Positions 7,139-11,583 of a DNA stretch of 11,583 bases are shown piece by piece. How positions within the stretch are numbered: position 1 is the first letter of the stretch; each line of letters opens with the position of its first letter. This DNA comes from Iamia sp964643485 (lineage in GTDB: Bacteria > Actinomycetota > Acidimicrobiia > Acidimicrobiales > Iamiaceae). The notes under the pieces were generated by a model. The model was not told the origin of the DNA and did not search any database. It was given only the letters and a program-made list of their open reading frames with translations. A program made the translations under genes and the position numbers. The stretch is taken from NCBI GenBank assembly GCA_964643485.1, contig CAZXRA010000122.1, positions 1-11,583 of the forward strand. Direction: 5' to 3'.

Positions 7139-7177
7139 CGGAGGGCCGGCCGGGCTCGCCATCCCGTCCCCTGGTGG

Positions 7178-7208
7178 CCGAGAGGTGGGGTTGTCCCCCC
7201 TTTCTCGG
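7178..7208. promoter_or_regulatory. Long hairpin/dyad in the divergent promoter region
   Basis: CCGAGAGGTGGGG (7178-7190) faces CCCCCTTTCTCGG (7196-7208) with 12 of 13 positions paired (two G-T wobbles, one mismatch) and a 5-nt loop. It lies between the divergent starts at 7126 and 7256, upstream of the kinase -10 box. As DNA it could be a shared operator; as RNA it could only act on the plus-strand transcript if that starts further upstream. Confidence 0.5.
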
Positions 7209-7255
7209 CCGGCAGGATGTCGCCCCCGCTCCGGCTCGCGGGTCATCATCGCGGC

Positions 7256-7822
7256 ATGACTGCTCCCCAGGAGGACGATCCCCGCGACCCGTTCCGTCTC
7301 GGGGACGACCCGGGGTGGCGGCCTGGGCCCCGCGACGGCCGGCCCGACGGGCTCGTCGCCCTGCGCTTCGTGTTCCTGGCCGTCTGCTGGGGCCTGGTCA
7401 TGATCGGCGTGGTCGTCACCCTGCTGGTGTCCAGTAGCGACCCCGCGGCCGAGAGCGTCTCGGCATGGACGATGGCCACCATCGTGGTCGCGGTCGGCGT
7501 GATCGGGGTCGTCATCGTGCGGTTCACGCCCGTGCGCCTCGACTGCGCCGACGAGCTGGCCCTGGCCCGCTCCTGGCGCAGCCGCTTCTTCGCCCGCACC
7601 GCCTCGTCGGAGGCGTCCGCTCTCGTCGGCTTCCTCGGCGTGGTGCTCACCGGCGAACCGGTCCTCTACGGCCTCGGACTGCTCTTCACCGTCGCCGGCC
7701 TGGCCGTCTCCGGCCCCACGCGGGCCAACCTGATCCGCGATCAGGAGGCCCTCGCCCTCCAGGGCTGCGCCGTCGCCCTCGTCCCCGCCCTCCGCGTCGC
7801 CGTCACCGACCGCACCCGCTGA
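7256..7822 (+). CDS. Small integral membrane protein, function unknown
   Basis: I do not recognise this 188-aa protein. It has a hydrophilic, acidic N-terminus (1-32, rich in Asp, Pro, Arg), then helices at about 34-59 and 70-90. A soluble segment with charged residues (91-118, DCADELALARSWRSRFF) follows, then two closely spaced helices (about 119-152), and a C-terminal tail with GPTRANLIRDQEALALQG (153-170). The ATG at 7256 gives the natural start; an in-frame ATG at 7217 would add 13 residues but has no usable ribosome site. No Shine-Dalgarno is present at 7256 either, so the mRNA may be leaderless. It is divergent from the kinase and shares its upstream region. Third-position GC is high throughout, supporting it as a real gene. 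Confidence 0.75.
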   Translation: MTAPQEDDPRDPFRLGDDPGWRPGPRDGRPDGLVALRFVFLAVCWGLVMIGVVVTLLVSSSDPAAESVSAWTMATIVVAVGVIGVVIVRFTPVRLDCADELALARSWRSRFFARTASSEASALVGFLGVVLTGEPVLYGLGLLFTVAGLAVSGPTRANLIRDQEALALQGCAVALVPALRVAVTDRTR

Positions 7823-7835
7823 CCCGGACGCGACC

Positions 7836-7868
7836 GGGCCCCGAGCACCTGGTGGGCGCCCGGGGCCC
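7836..7868. terminator. Probable bidirectional terminator
   Basis: GGGCCCCG (7836-7843) and CGGGGCCC (7861-7868) form a perfect 8-bp stem around a 17-nt partly self-pairing loop. It lies between the convergent ends of the membrane-protein gene (stop 7822) and tRNA-Ser (3' end 7879), the right place for a terminator serving both. There is no T-run on either side. Confidence 0.5.
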
Positions 7869-7878
7869 CGGCCCGCTG

Positions 7879-7963
7879 CGGAGGGAGTGGGATTCGAACC
7901 CACGGTGGGTTGCCCCACACACGCTTTCCAAGCGTGCCGATTCGGCCGCTCTCGCACCCCTCC
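7879..7963 (-). tRNA. tRNA-Ser (anticodon GGA)
   Basis: The complete 85-nt class II tRNA reads 7963 to 7879. Acceptor GGAGGGG pairs with TCCCTCC (one G-U), with discriminator G73. The anticodon stem CACGC/GCGTG closes the loop TTGGAAA, a long variable arm follows, and the T arm is GTGGG-TTCGAAT-CCCAC. The anticodon GGA is the complement of 7927-7929 and reads UCC and UCU. The CCA end is not encoded (CAG follows), so it must be added by nucleotidyltransferase. It is the second tRNA-Ser in the window and is divergent from the SRP RNA gene. Confidence 0.97.
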
Positions 7964-7988
7964 TCGCTCGGAGGATCCGCGCTCGCCC

Positions 7989-8020
7989 AGAATAGGCGCG
8001 GGTGGCGGGGAGGGAGCCAA
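7989..8020 (-). promoter_or_regulatory. Probable promoter of tRNA-Ser(GGA)
   Basis: On the minus strand TTGGCT (8020-8015) is followed after 20 nt by TATTCT (7994-7989), a good -10 hexamer. This predicts a leader of about 20 nt before the mature tRNA. The long spacer leaves the -35 uncertain. Confidence 0.45.
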
Positions 8021-8024
8021 GCGC

Positions 8025-8030
8025 TAGGTT
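8025..8030 (+). promoter_or_regulatory. -10 box of the SRP RNA gene
   Basis: TAGGTT lies 14 nt before the first paired base of the SRP RNA hairpin (8045), predicting transcription start near 8037-8040. The same hexamer serves the kinase operon on the other strand. No convincing -35 is visible. Confidence 0.45.
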
Positions 8031-8044
8031 GGTCGACCTGGTTC

Positions 8045-8169
8045 GTCCCCGCAGGGGCGGCCGGGTTCTGTGCGACCAGACCCCGTGAACCGAGTCAGGG
8101 CCGGAAGGCAGCAGCTCTCAGCGGAACGTCCGGTGCGCCGCAGATCACCTGGCCGCCACCTGCGGGGAC
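8045..8169 (+). ncRNA. ffs: Small bacterial signal recognition particle RNA (4.5S type)
   Basis: The conserved SRP domain IV is plain at 8094-8116: GTCAGG, apical GGCC-GGAA-GGC with a GGAA tetraloop, then GCAGCAGC, which is the Ffh-binding internal-loop region. The flanks form a long hairpin in which GTCCCCGCAGG (8045-8055) pairs with CCTGCGGGGAC (8159-8169) and GCGGCC pairs with GGCCGC. There is no Alu domain, so it is the small type that works with Ffh and FtsY to target nascent membrane proteins. A TTTT at 8176-8179 after the terminal stem could end transcription. Placement just before dnaX is conserved in many Gram-positive bacteria. The ends are set from the outermost stem and may be off by a few bases. 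Confidence 0.95.
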
Positions 8170-8210
8170 GGGCGCTTTTCGGCCCGGTTCCGAGGGGTCG
8201 TCGCTCTCGG

Positions 8211-8216
8211 TAGAGT
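8211..8216 (+). promoter_or_regulatory. -10 box for leaderless dnaX
   Basis: TAGAGT ends 8 nt before the dnaX ATG at 8225. A partial -35 (TTCCGA, 8188-8193) lies 17 nt upstream. With no Shine-Dalgarno present, the dnaX message probably starts at its ATG, independently of the SRP RNA promoter. Confidence 0.5.
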
Positions 8217-8224
8217 CGCCGCCG

Positions 8225-10186
8225 ATGGCCCACCAGTCGCTCTACCGGCGCTACCGACCGCAGCGCTTCTCCGAGGTCCGGGGCCAGGAGCAGGTGGTCA
8301 ACGCCCTGCGCTCGGCCGTCGCCGAGGGCCGGGTCGGTCACGCCTACCTGTTCAGTGGGCCCCGGGGCACGGGGAAGACCTCCACGGCCCGCATCCTGGC
8401 CAAGGCCCTCAACTGCGAGAACCTCCAGGGGGGCGAGCCCTGCAGCACCTGCGCCGCCTGCACCGCCATGCAGGCCGGCACCTCCTACGACCTGCAGGAG
8501 CTCGACGCCGCCAGCAACAACAAGGTGGAGGACGTCCGTGCCCTCGTCGAGCGGGTGGCCCTGGGCAGCCCCGGCCGCACCAAGGTGTACATCCTCGACG
8601 AGGTCCACATGCTCTCCACCGGGGCGTCCAACGCCCTGCTGAAGACCCTGGAGGAGCCCCCCGACCACGTCGTCTTCGTGCTGGCCACCACCGATCCCCA
8701 GAAGGTGCTGCCCACCATCCGGAGCCGCACCCAGCACTTCACCTTCCACCTCCTCCCTGCCGACGAGCTGGCCGAGCACGTGCGCTGGGTCATCGCCGAT
8801 GCCGGCCTCGAGGTCGGCGACGCCGCCGTGGAGCACGTCCTCCGGGCCGGCGGCGGGTCGGCCCGCGACACCCTCTCCGCCCTCGACCAGGCTGCCGCCG
8901 GCGGGGTGTCCGATGCCGGCAACCACGCCGAAGCCCTGGCCGAGGCGGTCGTGGCCGGCGACATCGCCGCCGCCCTGTCCTCCGTCGCCACCGCCACCGC
9001 GGCCGGGCGCGACCCCCGTGTCCTGGGCGAGGCCCTGCTCGCCCACCTGCGCGACGTCTTCCTCCATCGGATGGGTGGCCCTCAGGACCACCTCTCCGAC
9101 ACCGCCCGCGACCGGGTCGCGGCCTGGGCCGGACGGGTCACCGACCGCACCGTCACCCGAGGCCTGGAGGAGGTGGGGGAGGCCCTCCTGGCCATGCGCC
9201 AGGCGCCCGATCCCCGCATCCCGCTGGAGGTGGCTCTCGTGCGGGTCACCCGGGAGGCCCCGGTCGACACCGGTGCCCACCCCGAGCTGGCCGACCTGGT
9301 CGTCCGCCTCGAGCGGTTGGAGCGCGGGGCACCGGTGGCGCCTGTCACCGCTCCCGCTCCCGCTCCCGCTCCCGCTCCGGCTCCCGCGGCGCCGGCGGAG
9401 CCGCCCCCTCCGACGCCGGCCCCGCCCGTGGCGGCGACCCCGCCGGTCCCGACCGATGACGAGGGGCCCGATCCCGACTCCGACGATCCCCCCGAGCAGC
9501 TCCCGCCGCCCGAGTGGCTGGCCAGCGACGATCCCGTCGACGCCGACGTCTCGTCGAAGGGCCCGACGGGTGCGGCCAAGGCCCGGGCCGCCCTGGCGGG
9601 GCGGACTGCCGCTCCGGCGCCGTCGTCGTCGTCCGTATCGCCGCCGCCGCCCCCCCCACCCCCGGCGCCGCGCCCGGCCGCGATCCTCACCCCGGCGGCC
9701 GTTCCTCCCTCGGCGGAGCCCGCCGCTTCCTCCCTCGACGACGTGGCCCGGGTCTGGTCGGATGTGCAGCTCGGGCTGAAGGGCATGGCCAAGGCTCTGT
9801 TCCGGGTGGGCACCGTCCTCGACGCCGACGATGCCTCGGTCACCATCGGGCTCCCCGATGCCATCCACCGCGACCGCTGCGACCCGAAGCGCTCCGAGAT
9901 CGAGGCTGCTCTCGGTGCCGCCCTGGGGCGCCCGGTCCGCGTCGTCCTCGCCGTGGGGGGCGATGGCGGGGCCGGCGATCACCACGGAGAGGCTCCTCCC
10001 GACGAGGAGCCCCCGCCGCCGCCCGTCCCGGCCGCGGCGCCACCCGCGCCGGCGCCCGCCCCCGCCGATCCTGCGCCCGAGAGCGACGGCTCCCCCGCGC
10101 CGACGGCCCCGTCGCCGGCCGAGCAGCAGCAGGCGGTCGAGCGGGTCACCCAGGCCTTCTCCGGGGCCAGGATCGTGGAGCGATGA
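8225..10186 (+). CDS. dnaX: DNA polymerase III subunit gamma/tau
   Basis: The 653-aa clamp-loader subunit loads the beta clamp during replication. The N-terminal AAA+ module has Walker A GPRGTGKT (45-52), a zinc site C64/C73/C76/C79, Walker B ILDEVHM (123-129), sensor-1 LATTD (153-157), and the SRC-type motif in the form IRSRTQ (165-170). Domain III ends near 360. A proline/alanine-rich linker (about 365-505) precedes a folded C-terminal block (about 506-585, from DDVARVWSDVQLGLKGMAKAL), a candidate tau polymerase-binding region. A second proline-rich linker (about 590-630) precedes the final helix (about 633-653). No A-rich slippery site was seen, so a separate gamma product by frameshift is not evident. 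The ATG at 8225 is chosen because homologs begin LYRRYRP and the upstream reading frame runs through the SRP RNA. ybaB and recR follow. Confidence 0.97.
   Translation: MAHQSLYRRYRPQRFSEVRGQEQVVNALRSAVAEGRVGHAYLFSGPRGTGKTSTARILAKALNCENLQGGEPCSTCAACTAMQAGTSYDLQELDAASNNKVEDVRALVERVALGSPGRTKVYILDEVHMLSTGASNALLKTLEEPPDHVVFVLATTDPQKVLPTIRSRTQHFTFHLLPADELAEHVRWVIADAGLEVGDAAVEHVLRAGGGSARDTLSALDQAAAGGVSDAGNHAEALAEAVVAGDIAAALSSVATATAAGRDPRVLGEALLAHLRDVFLHRMGGPQDHLSDTARDRVAAWAGRVTDRTVTRGLEEVGEALLAMRQAPDPRIPLEVALVRVTREAPVDTGAHPELADLVVRLERLERGAPVAPVTAPAPAPAPAPAPAAPAEPPPPTPAPPVAATPPVPTDDEGPDPDSDDPPEQLPPPEWLASDDPVDADVSSKGPTGAAKARAALAGRTAAPAPSSSSVSPPPPPPPPAPRPAAILTPAAVPPSAEPAASSLDDVARVWSDVQLGLKGMAKALFRVGTVLDADDASVTIGLPDAIHRDRCDPKRSEIEAALGAALGRPVRVVLAVGGDGGAGDHHGEAPPDEEPPPPPVPAAAPPAPAPAPADPAPESDGSPAPTAPSPAEQQQAVERVTQAFSGARIVER
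9350..9385 (+). repeat. Hexanucleotide repeat inside dnaX (Ala-Pro tract)
   Basis: GCTCCC is repeated six times in tandem (one unit GCTCCG), encoding six Ala-Pro pairs in the first flexible linker of DnaX. Unit gain or loss keeps frame, so linker length could vary between strains. Confidence 0.85.
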
Positions 10187-10221
10187 CCCCGCCCGTCCGC
10201 CCCGCCCGACCGGTCCCCTCC

Positions 10222-10228
10222 GAGGAGG
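10222..10228 (+). promoter_or_regulatory. Shine-Dalgarno deciding the ybaB start
   Basis: GAGGAGG ends 4 nt before the ATG at 10233. It is the strongest ribosome site in the window and argues that the long acidic N-terminal extension of the YbaB protein is really translated. Confidence 0.75.
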
Positions 10229-10232
10229 CCCC

Positions 10233-10700
10233 ATGAGCACCGTTCCCCGCCCCGACGACAGCGACGACGACCTCGGTCCCACCGCCTCCGGCCCCAGCCT
10301 GCCGGCCGAGCTGGTCGGGCCCGAGGGTCACCCCGTCGGTCCCGCCTCCGACGACGACGATCCCTTCGACCTGGGGGAGCTGCTCGGCGGCGGGGGGCTC
10401 GACCTGGGCAGCCTGATGGAGCAGGCGTCCCAGATGCAGCAGCAGATGGCGGCCGCCCAGGCCGAGGCGGCGGGCACCGTGCTGGAGGGCGTGGCCGGCG
10501 GTGGCGCCGTGCGGGTGGAGGTCACGGGGATGGGCGAGTTCCGATCGGTGCGGATCGACCCGGCCGCCGTCGACCCGGCCGACGTGGAGATGCTGGAGGA
10601 TCTCGTCCTCGCCGCCCTCACCGACGCCACCGCCCGCGTCCAGGAGCTCCAGAGCCAGGGCCTCGGTGGCCTCGGCGACATGTTCGGCGGGGGCCAGTGA
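10233..10700 (+). CDS. ybaB: YbaB/EbfC-family nucleoid-associated protein
   Basis: The C-terminal 100 residues match the small DNA-binding YbaB/EbfC fold. A helix LMEQASQMQQQMAAAQAEAAG (61-81; first of the dimer) leads into GGGAVRVEVTGMGEFRSVRIDP (89-110), a strand pair, and a final helix (about 118-142) with LVLAALTDATARVQEL, then a GGLGDMFGGGQ tail. The usual length is about 100-110 aa; here 155 aa, because about 50 acidic residues (DDSDDD, SDDDDPFDLGELLGG) precede the fold. The ATG at 10233 has an excellent ribosome site. The gene sits 46 nt after dnaX and 33 nt before recR, the classical arrangement. The protein binds DNA as a dimer and is thought to help recombination or repair with RecR, though its exact role is unsettled. 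Confidence 0.93.
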   Translation: MSTVPRPDDSDDDLGPTASGPSLPAELVGPEGHPVGPASDDDDPFDLGELLGGGGLDLGSLMEQASQMQQQMAAAQAEAAGTVLEGVAGGGAVRVEVTGMGEFRSVRIDPAAVDPADVEMLEDLVLAALTDATARVQELQSQGLGGLGDMFGGGQ

Positions 10701-10733
10701 CGACGACCGCTTCGCGCCGGGCGGGCTGACGAG

Positions 10734-11339
10734 GTGGCCGTCTACACCGGACCCGTCCAGGACCTGGTGGACGAGCTGGGCAAGCTCCCGGGCGTCGGCC
10801 CCAAGTCGGCCCAGCGCATCGCCTTCCACCTGCTGAAGCTCCCCCGCGACGACGCCCTGCGCCTCGCCGCGGCCATCACCGAGGCCAAGGCCCGGGTGTC
10901 GTGGTGCGAGCGCTGCTTCAACGTGGCCTCCGAGGCCCTGTGCGACATCTGCCGTGACGACCGGCGCGACAGCTCGGTGATCTGCGTGGTGGAGGAGCCC
11001 CGCGACGTCGTGGCCGTGGAGAAGACCCACGAGTTCAAGGGCCGCTACCACGTCCTCGGCGGGGCGATGAACCCCCTGGAGGGGATCGGGGCCGACCAGC
11101 TCCGGGTGAAGGAGCTGTTCGCCCGCATCGGCCAGGAGGACGTCACCGAGGTGATCCTCTGCACCAACCCCAACGTGGAGGGGGAGGCCACGGCCATGTA
11201 CCTGGCCAAGATGTTCAAGGATCTCCCCCTGAAGGTCACTCGCATCGCCAGCGGGGTGCCGGTGGGCGGCGACCTGGAGTACGCCGACGAGCTCACCCTC
11301 GGCCGGGCCCTCGAGGGCCGGCGGCCGGTCGAGACCTGA
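10734..11339 (+). CDS. recR: Recombination mediator protein RecR
   Basis: RecR, with RecO/RecF, loads RecA on SSB-coated single-stranded DNA at gaps. The 201-aa protein has the normal length and order: a helix-hairpin-helix (LGKLPGVGPKSAQRIAFHLL, 15-34), a four-cysteine zinc finger (C58, C61, C70, C73), a Toprim domain (about 81-174) with conserved E87 and NPNVEGEATAMYL (145-157), and the C-terminal strand-helix GGDLEYADELTLGRAL (178-193). The start is GTG at 10734, giving MAVYTGPVQDLVDEL as in the family. It lacks a good ribosome site, so translation may depend on the ybaB message. A 12-bp hairpin 6 nt after the stop ends the operon. Confidence 0.97.
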   Translation: MAVYTGPVQDLVDELGKLPGVGPKSAQRIAFHLLKLPRDDALRLAAAITEAKARVSWCERCFNVASEALCDICRDDRRDSSVICVVEEPRDVVAVEKTHEFKGRYHVLGGAMNPLEGIGADQLRVKELFARIGQEDVTEVILCTNPNVEGEATAMYLAKMFKDLPLKVTRIASGVPVGGDLEYADELTLGRALEGRRPVET

Positions 11340-11345
11340 CGCGTC

Positions 11346-11371
11346 GGAGGCGGCCCCTGGGGGCCGCCTCC
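11346..11371 (+). terminator. Strong hairpin terminator after recR
   Basis: GGAGGCGGCCCC (11346-11357) and GGGGCCGCCTCC (11360-11371) are perfectly complementary over 12 bp; a further C-G pair closes the base. The mature form is probably 11 bp with a CTGG loop. It starts 6 nt after the recR stop. It is not followed by a T-run, as in many actinobacterial terminators. Confidence 0.8.
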
Positions 11372-11440
11372 GGGTCGTGCTGTCAGCCCGGGAACCGGCT
11401 TCGCCGGGCGGGGGCGGGCGGGAAACCGACCAACGTTGTC

Positions 11441-11469
11441 GGAACCCGAGCTGACGTTGCAGTTACATT
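11441..11469 (+). promoter_or_regulatory. Possible promoter upstream of the 3'-terminal frame
   Basis: TACATT (11464-11469) fits a TANNNT -10 box in a locally AT-rich stretch. An alternative reading is GGAAC (11441-11445) followed after 16 nt by GTT (11462-11464), which resembles promoters of extracytoplasmic-function sigma factors. Both predict initiation near 11472-11478, upstream of the dyads at 11470-11509. Neither is proven. Confidence 0.3.
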
Positions 11470-11484
11470 ACATCCGTAACCCAG

Positions 11485-11505
11485 CCGTGACAAGCATTGT
11501 GACGG
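11485..11505. promoter_or_regulatory. Operator-like dyad before the 3'-terminal frame
   Basis: CCGTGACAA (11485-11493) and TTGTGACGG (11497-11505) are inverted repeats matching at 8 of 9 positions around a 3-nt centre. The dyad ends 5 nt before the ATG at 11511. A second inverted pair, ACATCCGT (11470-11477) and ACGGATGT (11502-11509), overlaps its right arm. Size and symmetry suit a dimeric repressor such as a TetR-family protein. Confidence 0.5.
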
Positions 11506-11510
11506 ATGTC

Positions 11511-11583
11511 ATGCGAGATCCACGCAGTACCCCCGGAAGCGGACGTTCAGAACCGATCGGGGAGAAAATCCTGGACGCTCACC
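11511..11583 (+). CDS. Possible N-terminus of a TetR-like regulator, truncated by window edge
   Basis: From the ATG at 11511 the frame stays open to the last base, giving 24 residues: MRDPRSTPGSGRSE followed by PIGEKILDAH. The last part resembles the first helix of TetR-family DNA-binding domains, which often read 'xxxILDAAxxLF' after a short polar leader. There is no ribosome site in the normal position. A GGGGAG at 11559-11564 would suit a start just beyond, but no start codon is visible there. The other two forward frames are also open here, so a real start inside the window is not certain. The dyad immediately upstream fits an autoregulated repressor. Treat this as a suggestion only. Confidence 0.3.
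   Translation, partial: MRDPRSTPGSGRSEPIGEKILDAH

Noticed and set aside
7136..8020. 294-residue open frame on the minus strand
   Set aside because: It overlaps a complete tRNA-Ser on the same strand, the opposite membrane-protein gene, and has low-complexity Gly/Asp/Glu/Arg composition.
8225..10186. Programmed frameshift in dnaX producing gamma
   Set aside because: I found no A-rich slippery heptamer followed by a stem in the linker region.
10183..10236. 17-codon frame overlapping the dnaX stop (ATGA)
   Set aside because: It has no ribosome site, is very short, and ends inside the ybaB start region. A coupling peptide is possible but nothing supports it.
8024..10282. 752-residue open frame on the minus strand
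   Set aside because: It is antisense to the SRP RNA and dnaX and has the same shadow composition.

Overview
This is a very GC-rich window with Actinobacteria-type content. The signs are a small SRP RNA placed directly upstream of dnaX-ybaB-recR, tadA next to a tRNA-Ser, NarL/HisKA_3 signalling, GTG starts, 4-bp GTGA gene overlaps, and several genes with a TANNNT -10 box only 6-8 nt before the start codon and no Shine-Dalgarno (leaderless mRNAs). It could be a deep actinobacterial class such as Acidimicrobiia, but that is a guess from style, not a proven assignment.

Layout. Positions 1-7126 are read almost entirely on the minus strand. From the right the order is: sensor histidine kinase, NarL-type response regulator, membrane-anchored DUF4097 (LiaG-like) protein, a 250-nt gap with two copies of a 47-nt palindromic element, MacB-type ABC ATPase, FtsX/MacB-type ABC permease, tadA, and a tRNA-Ser(CGA) cut by the window edge. 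The first three genes are translationally coupled. Positions 7127-7255 are a divergent promoter region with a strong hairpin. Positions 7256-7822 (plus) hold an unrecognised four-helix membrane protein, which converges on a tRNA-Ser(GGA) gene (minus) across a probable bidirectional terminator. From about 8020 everything is on the plus strand: SRP RNA, dnaX, ybaB/ebfC, recR, and a perfect 12-bp terminator hairpin. The final 210 nt are rich in dyads and lead into an open frame that runs off the window and may be the start of a TetR-family regulator.

How the genes work together. The right part is a housekeeping cluster: protein targeting RNA, the clamp-loader subunit, a nucleoid protein and a recombination mediator. 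The left part looks like an envelope-stress or drug-response module: a two-component system, an extracytoplasmic DUF4097 protein and a MacB-like ABC transporter. It resembles Bacillus Lia or Bce-type modules in logic but has a different gene set. tadA and the tRNA genes are ordinary translation functions. The most rewarding places to look are that signalling/transport module, its intergenic palindromes and duplicated leader sequences, the set of leaderless promoters, and the operator-like region at the right end. No gene-free stretch exceeds 300 nt; the longest, 4039-4290, is described in the list.
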